This document shows, piece after piece, positions 7,264 through 16,079 of a stretch of 64,000 bases of DNA. Location of the stretch: assembly GCF_022348185.1 (NCBI RefSeq), contig NZ_JAKRFD010000008.1, positions 1 through 64,000 of the forward strand. The letters run 5' to 3'. A model generated the notes under the pieces. That model did not search any database and had not been told where the DNA came from. It saw nothing but the letters and a program-made list of their open reading frames with translations. The position numbers were made by a program, and so were the translations under genes. Source of the DNA: Epibacterium sp. Ofav1-8 (GTDB lineage Bacteria > Pseudomonadota > Alphaproteobacteria > Rhodobacterales > Rhodobacteraceae). How positions within the stretch are numbered: the stretch's first letter is position 1; the number at the start of each line of letters is the position of its first letter.

Positions 7264-9831
7264 TCAGGAGCTGCGTGATTGCAGGCGGAGGCGCGCCTCG
7301 TGTTGCAGAATGAAAACCTTCAGCTCCTTGATCGGAAGCGGTTTGCAGAAGGCATAGCCTTGCAACGTATGGCAGCCAATATCCCGGAGCACCTGAGCGT
7401 GTTCCAGGGTTTCGACTCCTTCGGCCACGATCTTCAGATCCATCAGATTGGCCATCCCAACGATATGTTGCAGCAATCCCAGGGCGATAGGGTCATTCAG
7501 GATCGGGCGGATCAGCCGTTGATCGATCTTCATCGCATCCGGTTGCAGATGCATCAGACCGACAATCGAAGCGTGTCCGGAGCCGAAATCATCGATTTCG
7601 ATTTGCACGCCGGCCTCTCGCAGCCGATCCAGCCCAAAGCGGAACAGGTCGCTTTGTTCTTCGACCAATACGGATTCGAGGATCTCGAACACGATTTTGG
7701 GGCCGTCTTTGCGCTGCGCCCTGATCTGTTCGAACACCTGGTCGTTATGGATGCGCTCCACCGTGACATTGACGGACACCTTGGGGATCTGGATGCCGAG
7801 CGGCCGCAGGCTGTCGGTTTGCTTCATCGCCTTTGCAAAGATCTGGTTGTCGATGTCCTCGACCAGCGACAGCTGTTCGGCCACGGGCAGAAATTGGGCC
7901 GGTGGCAACAGCCCCAGTTCCGGTGAGTCCCAGCGCACCAGCGTTTCGACTCCGACGATCTCGTGGGTGTGGGCGTCAAACTGTGGTTGGAAGAACGGCA
8001 CAAATTCCTGCCGTGCCACCGCGCGGCGCAATTCCCGGGCCAGGGTCCGGCGCTCCAGAACCATGTGGTGCAGGGTCTCGGTGTAGATGCGGATGCGATT
8101 GCGGCCGGCGTCCTTGGCCGCGTAGAGCGCCGCGTCCGCGCCGATGATGAGCTGATCCAGATCTAGCAGATCCTCATGGGTGCTGGCGACGCCAAAGCTT
8201 GCGCCAACGCGGATCGACTTGCTGTCGAAATACTTGGGTATCTTGATCCGATCCAACATGCGCTGCGCGAGATGTCGACCCTCCTCCGAGGTCGCCCCGG
8301 GCGAAAGCAGCAGCACAAATTCGTCCCCGCCTACGCGGGCGGCAATATCCGTCGCTTTGGTTTCCTCGCGCAGAATCCGTGCCACCTCGCACAGGATGAA
8401 ATCACCCGCATCATGGCCCATGGTGTCATTGACGTATTTGAAATGATCGAGGTCGATGCGGATTATGGTCGAATGCTGCGTGCTGTCATCGGCGCGGTCC
8501 TGCAGCGCGTTGTCCAATGCGCGCCGGTTGGGCAGCCCGGTGAGCGGATCGTGCAAGGCCTGATGTTCAATTTCCAGTTTTGCAGCCACGATCGCCTCGC
8601 GCTGGGCCCGGGCTTCTGTGATGTCGTTTGAAATCGCCATGAACCCGTAGTGCGTGCCGCGATCCGTCTGCAGCGGCGAGATGCTGAGGCTGATCCAGTA
8701 GGGGCTGTCGTCGCAGCGGTAGTTGAGGATCTCAACCTGGATTGCCTCACGCGCCTCCAACGCATTGCGAATCCGGCCTCTGGTATAGGGATCCGTGTCC
8801 GGACCTTGCAGAAAATTTGCGGGTTTCAGGCCGCGGACATCCTCGACCAGATGACCGGTGAGTTTCTCGAAGGAGGGGTTGGCCCAGACCAGCCGGCCTT
8901 CGAGGTCGGTGATCAGGATCGAATCGCTGGCGCGTTCCGCGATGGCGGCGAGTTCGCGCAGTTCGGCCTGTTTGGCTTCGAGCTTGCGATGGGGGGCAAC
9001 GATCACCGCCTTGCCGACCAATGCAAACAGACCGAAGCCGCCGATCAGAACCACCGCGATCGCGGTCATGCTGTTGGCCATCACCGCGCGTCCGGCTGAC
9101 AGCACGGCAGCCTCGTCCGGAACCAGGGCGACCGACAAGCGGAAGTCGCTCAGGGCCCGAACCTGGGCAGTGCTGCGCTGCAGGATCCCGCTGAGCGGCT
9201 GCACGAGGTAGGTCCGCGTGGCAATTCCGTTGGCAGGAAAAATCTGGTCCGTGGCGAGCCTGTAGCCGCTCACGAGGACGCCTTCGACATAACCCTGGTG
9301 GAGGACAGGTGTCGCCATGACGACAAAGGCCTCGGTGCCGCTGGCCTTGAGCAGCACCGGCAAGCGATCAGGCGGCGTGGCCTCCTGGCTTTGTTTCAGC
9401 AGGTCGCGGATTTCATGCGCACCAAACCGCAGCTGACCCGGATGGCCCGGTGCATTGTAATGCGACAGAGGCGCGTTGAACGCGTCGTAGAAGGTCACCC
9501 ACAACAGCGTCTCCGGCATCTGCAAGTCGTCGAGAAGATCCGGCAGGTAGCGCGCGTTGTTGTTGAACCCCAGTGCGATGTTCACCAGGTTGGAGTCCTG
9601 CGCGATCATCGACAGCATGGACCGATTGTGCATGAGCAATGCGTTCAGATGGGCCGCCGAATCCTGGGCCTGGGCCTGGATCGCCTCGTATTGATAGCTG
9701 CGAAAAAAGGGCAGCGCGACAAAGCGCACCGCCAGGGCAGAGCTGATCATGGTCAGGGTCAGGATCAACAGATTGAGCAGCCAGAACCGCCGTGCGATGG
9801 TTGCTGATCGGAGTTTGTGATCGGTTGGCAT
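7264..9831 (-). CDS. Membrane sensor diguanylate cyclase/phosphodiesterase (PAS-GGDEF-EAL)
   Basis: An 855-residue inner-membrane c-di-GMP enzyme. TM1 is about residues 18-42, followed by a periplasmic sensor region (43-250), TM2 (252-278), PAS (295-410), GGDEF (425-590) and EAL (610-850). The cyclase motif GGDEF is intact at 501-505. In the EAL domain the first motif reads ETL (IVGVETLVRW). The other metal and substrate residues appear present (FEILES, IDDFGSG, MKID, VAEGVET, LQGY), so phosphodiesterase activity is plausible. The PAS carries NFLQGPDTDP, like LOV-type PAS domains, but Ala occupies the place of the photoactive Cys. The start codon follows the stop of the binding-protein gene with no gap, indicating coupled expression and probably a shared signal. 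Confidence 0.93.
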   Translation of the reverse strand: MPTDHKLRSATIARRFWLLNLLILTLTMISSALAVRFVALPFFRSYQYEAIQAQAQDSAAHLNALLMHNRSMLSMIAQDSNLVNIALGFNNNARYLPDLLDDLQMPETLLWVTFYDAFNAPLSHYNAPGHPGQLRFGAHEIRDLLKQSQEATPPDRLPVLLKASGTEAFVVMATPVLHQGYVEGVLVSGYRLATDQIFPANGIATRTYLVQPLSGILQRSTAQVRALSDFRLSVALVPDEAAVLSAGRAVMANSMTAIAVVLIGGFGLFALVGKAVIVAPHRKLEAKQAELRELAAIAERASDSILITDLEGRLVWANPSFEKLTGHLVEDVRGLKPANFLQGPDTDPYTRGRIRNALEAREAIQVEILNYRCDDSPYWISLSISPLQTDRGTHYGFMAISNDITEARAQREAIVAAKLEIEHQALHDPLTGLPNRRALDNALQDRADDSTQHSTIIRIDLDHFKYVNDTMGHDAGDFILCEVARILREETKATDIAARVGGDEFVLLLSPGATSEEGRHLAQRMLDRIKIPKYFDSKSIRVGASFGVASTHEDLLDLDQLIIGADAALYAAKDAGRNRIRIYTETLHHMVLERRTLARELRRAVARQEFVPFFQPQFDAHTHEIVGVETLVRWDSPELGLLPPAQFLPVAEQLSLVEDIDNQIFAKAMKQTDSLRPLGIQIPKVSVNVTVERIHNDQVFEQIRAQRKDGPKIVFEILESVLVEEQSDLFRFGLDRLREAGVQIEIDDFGSGHASIVGLMHLQPDAMKIDQRLIRPILNDPIALGLLQHIVGMANLMDLKIVAEGVETLEHAQVLRDIGCHTLQGYAFCKPLPIKELKVFILQHEARLRLQSRSS

Positions 9832-11043
9832 TCAGTGCATGTCCACGAGTTGGCCGGCGGAGTTGAAGCGGGCCAGGCACATGTCCCCCAAACCCAGTGC
9901 TTCATGGGCATCCGGTGTCTGCGCGGTATAGGGTGCGAAGGGCATGGAGTAGGTTTTCAGGATCCCCTCGACGGGGTGGTGCAGGTGTTCCAGCGCGGTC
10001 TTGAGCGCCATGCGCTTTTGCTGAACGGTGCCGGACCAGCCCGGTGTTGTCGCGGCCTGTTCGGCCGCCGCGATCAGCACGCGTGTCAGATCGTAGCCGT
10101 GGACAAACCCTGTCGGGGCGGGCAGGTCCGCAAGGTTGCCGGTTTCGTTTTCGAGGGCGCGCGAGAGCGCCGCCCGCAGGACTTGATTGCCCGCCTGTTC
10201 CCGCCGCAACCCGCAGGTTTGCAGCACAGACAAGCCATGCGCAGTGCGAACCTCATGCGGCACAAGGCGGCTGAAGGCACCGCCCATGATGCCCCAGTGA
10301 CTGAACAGGCGAACCTCGGGCAGATGTTGGTGGAGGGCGTTGACCAAAAGAGCGCCGCCTTGCCAGTTCGACAGCATGATGATGCATTCCGGCGGATTCC
10401 GGGACAGACGCTCCGCCAGGGTGCCTGCTGCGGCTTCGCCGATCGAGTTAGCGAAGAAATTGACAGATTGCGGGGGGATCCCCTGGGCATCCAGCGCAGC
10501 GACCAGCGGGCCATGATTGGCCTTGCCCCACCCGGTGTCCAGCAGCAGCAAGGAAATGGACTCGCAACCGGCGTCCGTCACCGCGGCGTCGGCCAGAAAC
10601 CGGCCCGATTTGGTGTCATCGACAGAGAGCCGGAAGATCCAGTTCTCCCGCCCCTCCGCCGCGCGGGTGATCGGCCCGGCGGCAGACCAGGGCAGGAGGG
10701 TCAGCAGCCTGTTTTCGTTTATGAAATCACGGTGGGTCAGATACGACGGCGATTGCATGCCGCCGATCATCAGCAAGGCGTTCTCATTGCGCTGAAGATC
10801 CTGCATGTGGCGGAAGGACCGTTTGACATTGCCCCGGTGATCCATTGATCGGAGGATGACATCCTGACCGCCGATCCGATGTCCGACCTCGTCGAGCGCG
10901 GTGCGTACGCCCAGCGTGATCGAGGTAGCGGAGGCCGTGCTCTTGGAAAAATCCGCGTCGATAAAGATTTCCAGCGGTTCTGCGGCCGAGGTCGACACGG
11001 CAGCTAGGAGGCAGGCAAGCCAGATTATGGCGCGGCGGAACAT
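9832..11043 (-). CDS. Periplasmic ligand-binding protein (branched-chain amino-acid type), sensor partner
   Basis: A 403-residue exported protein. It has an N-terminal signal peptide (MFRRAIIWLACLLAAVSTSA) and then a type I periplasmic-binding fold (Peripla_BP_6 style), with IFIDADFSKSTASATSITLG at the ligand edge and repeating Rossmann-like segments. No ABC permease or ATPase lies beside it. The only operon partner is the GGDEF/EAL membrane sensor directly downstream (0 bp). I infer that it senses a small ligand and controls the partner through its periplasmic domain, as binding proteins do for some chemoreceptors and kinases. The ligand is not evident. Confidence 0.82.
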   Translation of the reverse strand: MFRRAIIWLACLLAAVSTSAAEPLEIFIDADFSKSTASATSITLGVRTALDEVGHRIGGQDVILRSMDHRGNVKRSFRHMQDLQRNENALLMIGGMQSPSYLTHRDFINENRLLTLLPWSAAGPITRAAEGRENWIFRLSVDDTKSGRFLADAAVTDAGCESISLLLLDTGWGKANHGPLVAALDAQGIPPQSVNFFANSIGEAAAGTLAERLSRNPPECIIMLSNWQGGALLVNALHQHLPEVRLFSHWGIMGGAFSRLVPHEVRTAHGLSVLQTCGLRREQAGNQVLRAALSRALENETGNLADLPAPTGFVHGYDLTRVLIAAAEQAATTPGWSGTVQQKRMALKTALEHLHHPVEGILKTYSMPFAPYTAQTPDAHEALGLGDMCLARFNSAGQLVDMH

Positions 11044-11160
11044 GTCGAACTCTCACTCAGCAACACGACGTACAGGGCCGAGCTTAGGCGGGGCAAGTTA
11101 AGGAAGGGCAAAGCGCCTGTGGGAAAGTTCCGGTGCAGTTGCGGTGGCGGCGGGCGCGGG

Positions 11161-11802
11161 CTACTGTGTTGCGGGCAGATGAATAACGGGCCCTCCCGCT
11201 GCCTCGGCGTCGGCGGCATCGTGGGTCACCAACAGCGTTGGCAATCGGCGCTCTGCTGCGTGGGAAAACACCAGCCTGCGCATCTGGTCGCGCAGATCGG
11301 TATCCAGCCTTGAAAAGGGTTCATCCAGCAGCAGGGCGGAGGGTGCGGACAGCAGCATGCGCATCAGGGCGACACGCGCCTTTTGCCCGCCGGAGAGCGT
11401 TTCGGGATCCCGATCGTGAAACCCGGTCAGCCCGATGGCGTCGAGGGCGGCCTCGATCTTGGCACGACGGTCTCGGCGCGGGATCGTGGGGGCCAGGCCA
11501 AACGCCAGATTGCCTCCAACGCTCAGGTGCGGGAACAGCAGGTGATCCTGAAACAGGATACCGACGCGGCGCGCCTGCGGAGGGAGGCCGAGCAAGGATC
11601 GGTCGTTCAGGCGAATGTCGCCTTTGGTGCTGAACCCTGGGGGCAGTTGTCCCGTGATCGCAGCGAGCAAGGTTGATTTGCCCACCCCGGAGGGCCCCAT
11701 GAGACTGGTGACCTCGCCCGGGCGGACCAGCAGATCCAGCGACAGCAGCGCGGTCCCGTCCCGCCACAGGGTCAGGTTATCGAGGCGCAGCCCGTCAGGC
11801 AT
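11161..11802 (-). CDS. ynjD: ABC transporter ATP-binding protein, YnjD type
   Basis: A 213-residue ATPase. Walker A is GPSGVGKST, the signature is LSGGQKARVALMR and Walker B is LLLDEPFSRLD, followed by the H-loop LLVTHDAAD. The start at 11802 (ATG) lies inside the end of the permease gene (8-bp overlap), which is normal for this operon. Gene order (binding protein, long permease, short ATPase) and the sequence style match E. coli ynjB-ynjC-ynjD. It energises import by the two upstream genes. The substrate of this family is not established; related ATPases serve thiamine and iron. Confidence 0.85.
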   Translation of the reverse strand: MPDGLRLDNLTLWRDGTALLSLDLLVRPGEVTSLMGPSGVGKSTLLAAITGQLPPGFSTKGDIRLNDRSLLGLPPQARRVGILFQDHLLFPHLSVGGNLAFGLAPTIPRRDRRAKIEAALDAIGLTGFHDRDPETLSGGQKARVALMRMLLSAPSALLLDEPFSRLDTDLRDQMRRLVFSHAAERRLPTLLVTHDAADAEAAGGPVIHLPATQ

Positions 11803-13480
11803 GATGCAACCCTTCTCTGTTGCGCCACACCAGCATCGGGACCGCCAGCGCGAGCGCAAACGGCAGCAGGGCTGCGGCAGTTTGGGCCAGCGCATAGGCA
11901 CCGATGGCGCGCCTGTCGCCGCCGGCCGCCAAGGCGACGGCTTCGGTGGTGAGGGTCTGCACCCGGCCACCGCCCACAAGCAGGGTCGGCAGGTATTGTC
12001 CAACGGAGACGGCCATGCCCACGGCGCAGGCGGTGAGGATCGGCGCCAGCAACATCGGCAGACGCAGGGTGAGGAAAATCCGGTTGTCCGAGGCGCCCAT
12101 GGTCGCGGCCACGGCAGCCTGGCGCAGGTCCCAGGTGCGATAGGGGCCTTCGAGGGCAAGCCGCAGGTAGGGCAGCACAAACACCAGATGCGCCAGAACC
12201 ACCGCGCCAAGTGACCGATCCACATCCAGGTTGAGCAACAGGGTCTGCATGCCCGGCAGGAACGCGGTCTGGGGCACCAACAAGGGCAGGTAGAGCAGCC
12301 ACAGCCCCTTTTGTGTCAGCGTCAGCTGACGGCGCTGTTCGGTTTCAAGGCACCCGAGCGTCAGCAGCAAGCCGGCTGCTGTGGCCGCGAGGGCGATGGT
12401 GAATGTGGTGGCAAGAGAGGGCAACATGGCGGTGCCATTGCGCTGCCAGCTGCGCAGGGAGAGGCCATCCGGCAGCACGTCCGGAAAGCTCCACCGCGCC
12501 GCGACCGACCAGAGCGACAGACCAATGAGCCCAAGAAGGACGGCCCCAACGATCACCCCGCCGGAGACAAACCCCACCGCGCGCACCATGCGGTCATGGC
12601 TGCCACGTCTGCCGCGATAGGCGCACCGCAGCCCGGTCTGCGCCAGCAGAACTTCCGCGCCGAACCACAGGGCAATCGCCAGGGCAACCAGGCCGAACTG
12701 CAGCATGGCGGCGGCAGAGGCAACGGTGCGCAGCGTCAGATCGGGGTCACCCATCCAGCGCACGATCTGCACCGACAGGGACGGCGGCGTGTTGGGACCG
12801 AGGATGACGGCCACATCGACCACTGACATGGAATAGGCCAGAACCACCAGAACCGGCAGCCGAATGCGCGCGTAAAGGGCTGGGAATACGCTGTAAATCC
12901 AGGCGGTAACACGCCCGTATCCCAGCGCCTGCGCCACCTGCAGACGCCGCGACGCATCGATCTGGCCCAGAGCCGCGAGGCTGATCAGCAGCAGAAACGG
13001 CACTTCCTTCACCACCAGCCCCAATACCATCGCGACGCCCATGGGGTCCTGTACCAGCAACAGATCGGGAGGGCGCTGCCAGCCGGTGAGCCAGGGGCTG
13101 AGCAGGCGGGCGATCCACCCCGAGGGCTGGATCAGGAACAAAAGCCCGAAGGCCGCCGCCGCATGTGGCACCGACAGGAGCGGGGACAGCACCCCCAGGA
13201 GCGCGCGAAAGGCGCGGGTTCCCGACCACCCTGCCAGCAGCAGCATGGTGACGACCAGAGAGATCACCGTCGCCAGCACCCCGGTACCGAGGCTGAGGCG
13301 CACGGAGGATGCCAGCCCCGGCCACTCCCACAGCGCCTGAAACGCGATCAGCGACGGGCCGTTCAGCCCGGCGGCGGGCAGGTGGCCGAGGGCGGCGCTC
13401 AGCGTGCCCCACAGCCCCGCCAGCACCGGCCCAAGCAGGGCAAGGATGGTCAGGGCCGGCAGGGCTGGGGGCAGGCGCAT
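11795..13480 (-). CDS. ynjC: ABC transporter permease, two-domain YnjC type
   Basis: A 561-residue integral membrane protein with about twelve predicted spans in two homologous halves. Each half has an EAA-type coupling loop (around VAQALGYGRVTAWIYSVFPA in the first and VAATMGASDNRIFLTLRLP in the second). The fused double-permease layout is that of YnjC, ThiP and FbpB. It sits between the binding protein (23 bp gap) and the ATPase (8-bp overlap). It forms the membrane channel of the importer. The YnjC call rests mainly on the neighbouring YnjB-like binding protein. Confidence 0.85.
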   Translation of the reverse strand: MRLPPALPALTILALLGPVLAGLWGTLSAALGHLPAAGLNGPSLIAFQALWEWPGLASSVRLSLGTGVLATVISLVVTMLLLAGWSGTRAFRALLGVLSPLLSVPHAAAAFGLLFLIQPSGWIARLLSPWLTGWQRPPDLLLVQDPMGVAMVLGLVVKEVPFLLLISLAALGQIDASRRLQVAQALGYGRVTAWIYSVFPALYARIRLPVLVVLAYSMSVVDVAVILGPNTPPSLSVQIVRWMGDPDLTLRTVASAAAMLQFGLVALAIALWFGAEVLLAQTGLRCAYRGRRGSHDRMVRAVGFVSGGVIVGAVLLGLIGLSLWSVAARWSFPDVLPDGLSLRSWQRNGTAMLPSLATTFTIALAATAAGLLLTLGCLETEQRRQLTLTQKGLWLLYLPLLVPQTAFLPGMQTLLLNLDVDRSLGAVVLAHLVFVLPYLRLALEGPYRTWDLRQAAVAATMGASDNRIFLTLRLPMLLAPILTACAVGMAVSVGQYLPTLLVGGGRVQTLTTEAVALAAGGDRRAIGAYALAQTAAALLPFALALAVPMLVWRNREGLHHA

Positions 13481-13503
13481 CGGGGGTCAGACCGGCAGGG
13501 AGG

Positions 13504-14703
13504 TCAATTGCCAACGCCGTAGCGGGCCACCCAGTCTTCGGCAATGCGGGTCATCCAGCTCGGGTGCGGTTCCGGTTGCACGGCGCCCAGTTCTTCGGGC
13601 GACAGTGTTGCAACCCCCAGGTCCAGCGTGCGGAAAGCGGCGCGGTCGTGCACCGGCAATGCGTTCATGTCAAGCACGGTGCCATAGCCCAGTACCTCGG
13701 GGTCTTGGGCGCGCAATTGGGCCTCGGGCGACATCAGGAAGTTTGCCACCACCATGGAGGCAGCCTTGGATCCTGAATTGTAGGGGATCGCCACGAAGGA
13801 CGCATTGCCGATGGTGCCCTTGTCGAGCACGAAGGTGCGCACGCTTTCGGGCAGCTGGTAGTTGGCGATTGCGGTGCTGGCTTCGCCGGGGCTGAAGGAA
13901 ATCGCCAGATCGATCTCGTCATCATTCATCAGCTGCAGCTGGCGCGGGCCGGTGGGCGGATAGGCGCGCCCCTCGCGCCACAACAGCGGCGTCAGTTCCT
14001 CAAGAAATGCCCAGAGCGGCGCCGTCACCTCGACGTAGTTGTCTTCATTGACGGGGGGCGCGAGCACCTCGGGATCATCGCTCAGATCGACCAGCGCCTG
14101 TTTCAGGAAGGTCGTGCCAAGGAAATCGGGCGGCTGCGGATAGGTGAAGCGACCGGGGTGTTCGCGGGCCCAGTCCAAGAGCGCATCCATTGAGCCTAAG
14201 CGTTCGGGCAGGTCTTTGGTGTCATGCATAAACACCACCTGCGCCATCGCCCATGGGGACTCATAGCCCTCGGTCGGGACGGTAAAATCATGCGTCAGGG
14301 TGCTGTTCTCTGTGTTGGCATATTGCCAGTTCGGCAGCGCCTCGGCGAAGGGGCCAAACAGCAGATCGGCGTCTTTCATGGAGGCGAAATTTGCGCCGTT
14401 GATCCAGATCAGGTCCACCGCACCATCCTCGTCCTGGCCTGCGGATTTCTCTGTCAGCACCCGCGTCACCGCATCGGCGGTGTTCTCCAGTTTCACATGA
14501 TTGAGGGTGATGTCGTGGTCTTCTTCCAGACGCGCGCCCACCCAGGCGATAAAATCATTGGTCGCGGTAGAGCCACCCCAGGCGTGCCAGTACACGGTCT
14601 GGCCCTCTGCCTCCTGGAGCACCGCGCCCCAGTTTGATGGATCCGGGTTCGCCCAGCCGGTCAATGGCGCCAAGGCGAGGGCAAGCGACAACAAACGTTT
14701 CAT
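13504..14703 (-). CDS. ynjB: ABC transporter substrate-binding protein, YnjB type
   Basis: A 399-residue periplasmic protein. The ATG at 14703 is chosen because it begins a proper signal peptide (MKRLLSLALALAPLTGWA) and has GGAAGAGGACG before it. The upstream frame extension is non-functional. The mature protein begins with SNWGAVLQEAEGQTVYWHAW, followed by GGSTATNDFIAW and DLIWINGANFASMK, all characteristic of YnjB. It delivers a solute to the YnjC/YnjD membrane complex. The ligand is unknown for this family. This is the first gene of the three-gene operon; its promoter should lie in 14704-14900. Confidence 0.86.
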   Translation of the reverse strand: MKRLLSLALALAPLTGWANPDPSNWGAVLQEAEGQTVYWHAWGGSTATNDFIAWVGARLEEDHDITLNHVKLENTADAVTRVLTEKSAGQDEDGAVDLIWINGANFASMKDADLLFGPFAEALPNWQYANTENSTLTHDFTVPTEGYESPWAMAQVVFMHDTKDLPERLGSMDALLDWAREHPGRFTYPQPPDFLGTTFLKQALVDLSDDPEVLAPPVNEDNYVEVTAPLWAFLEELTPLLWREGRAYPPTGPRQLQLMNDDEIDLAISFSPGEASTAIANYQLPESVRTFVLDKGTIGNASFVAIPYNSGSKAASMVVANFLMSPEAQLRAQDPEVLGYGTVLDMNALPVHDRAAFRTLDLGVATLSPEELGAVQPEPHPSWMTRIAEDWVARYGVGN

Positions 14704-15016
14704 GATCGTCCTCTTCCTGTTCGGAATGTCACGCGTAGCGGTGCGGCAGGGACGTCCTGCGCGTACCAGTCGCCCCAGATTGCCGATCCGCGGCGGGAGG
14801 TCCATGGACATGACGAAAATGTGACGTGCAGTGTACCTCAACCGGGCACGACGCTTGCACCCATGGGGTCCGACCGCTATGCACAGTCGCGCACACTTGC
14901 AGTGCCATCTGCGAGGATTGACCGGTTGTGCGACTTCTGCCGGAGTTGCCGCCAGCTATTTCGGTGCCGCCCGTATCTGACGGCGGCCCGCGACCAGACG
15001 AGGGGAACACCCAGCC
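14704..15016. other. Divergent intergenic region between ynjB and nadA
   Basis: These 313 bases hold the 5' regions of two divergent operons. A TTGACC at 14918-14923 could be a -35 box for nadA, but no good -10 follows. GAGGGGAAC just before 15017 is the nadA ribosome-binding site. I looked for a TPP riboswitch upstream of the transporter and saw none. Confidence 0.5.
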
Positions 15017-16072
15017 ATGTCGCTCGATATTCCGGTGCTGCGGAACGAGTTGTCCCAGCACTACGACCTCACTCCGAACCCTGAGCTTGCCGAGGCCATG
15101 TCTGATGTCTATCAGCGCATGTCGCGGGTGGTCTCGCCCGTCGATTGGGTGCTCTATGCGCCTTATGTCAAGGCGATCAATGACCTGAAGGCCAAGCGCA
15201 ACGCGGTGATCCTGGGTCATAACTACATGACGCCCGAGATTTTCCACGGGATTTCCGATTTTGTCGGCGACAGCCTGCAACTGGCGATCAAGGCCACAGA
15301 GGTCGAGGCCGATGTGATCGTGCAATGCGGCGTGCATTTCATGGCCGAAACCTCCAAGATCCTGAGCCCTTCCAAAACGGTGCTGATGCCCGATATGGAA
15401 GCAGGCTGCAGCCTTGCGGAATCGATCACCGCCGAAGGGGTCGAGGAGATGCGCCGCCGGTATCCCGGCGCGCCGGTGGTATCCTATGTGAACACCACTG
15501 CCGAAGTGAAAGCGGCCTCTGACATTTGCTGCACCTCGTCCAATGCGGCGCAGATCGTGGGCGCAATGGAGAGCGACACGGTCATCATGACACCGGACCA
15601 GTATCTGGCGCAGAACGTGGCCCGTGATGTGCCGCATAAGAACGTGGTCTGGTGGGAGGGTTCCTGCATCGTGCACGAGCAATACACCGCCAAGGACCTG
15701 CGCGATTTCCGCGAATGGAACCCCGGCACCCGTCTGATCGCCCACCCGGAATGCCCCCCGGATGTGGTGGCGGAGGCCGATTTCTCCGGCTCCACCAGCG
15801 GTATCCTGAAATATGTTACGGATGAGAAACCGGAAAAGGCGCTGCTGATTACCGAATGCTCGATGGCGTCCAACATCGCGGATGAGCTGCCAGAGGTCGA
15901 GTTTGTCGGCCCCTGTAACATGTGCCCCTATATGAAGAAGATCACGCTGGAAAAGGTGCTCTGGTCGCTGCACTCCATGGAGGGGCAAGTCGAGGTTGAG
16001 GCCGAAATGGCCGCAAAGGCCCGTCACGCGGTGCAGGCGATGATCGACCTGTCGCGCAAGCTGGGCATCTGA
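15017..16072 (+). CDS. nadA: Quinolinate synthase A
   Basis: A 351-residue cytoplasmic enzyme condensing iminoaspartate with dihydroxyacetone phosphate to quinolinate in de novo NAD synthesis. Three cysteines positioned to hold the [4Fe-4S] cluster are visible: QCGVHFMAETSK, WEGSCIVHE and GPCNMCPYMK. Other family motifs are ILGHNYMTPEI and PDMEAGCSLA. The length fits the family. It is the first gene of nadA-nadB-nadC, with 7 bp to nadB. The downstream regulator gene on the other strand (18517) does not obviously control it. Confidence 0.97.
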   Translation: MSLDIPVLRNELSQHYDLTPNPELAEAMSDVYQRMSRVVSPVDWVLYAPYVKAINDLKAKRNAVILGHNYMTPEIFHGISDFVGDSLQLAIKATEVEADVIVQCGVHFMAETSKILSPSKTVLMPDMEAGCSLAESITAEGVEEMRRRYPGAPVVSYVNTTAEVKAASDICCTSSNAAQIVGAMESDTVIMTPDQYLAQNVARDVPHKNVVWWEGSCIVHEQYTAKDLRDFREWNPGTRLIAHPECPPDVVAEADFSGSTSGILKYVTDEKPEKALLITECSMASNIADELPEVEFVGPCNMCPYMKKITLEKVLWSLHSMEGQVEVEAEMAAKARHAVQAMIDLSRKLGI

Positions 16073-16079
16073 CAGGCGC

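Noticed and set aside
6986-7357. A 123-codon frame across the prophage border
   Set aside because: Its Cys/Arg-rich product has no family features, and it overlaps the AT-rich gap and the end of the GGDEF/EAL gene.
8195-8200. AAGCTT inside the GGDEF/EAL gene, as another copy of the operator core
   Set aside because: Its flanks (CCA-AAGCTT-GCG) are not palindromic and it lies in a coding region.
14704-14830. A TPP riboswitch upstream of the YnjB-type transporter
   Set aside because: The conserved CUGAGA and ACCUGAU elements of the thi box are not seen on the minus strand.
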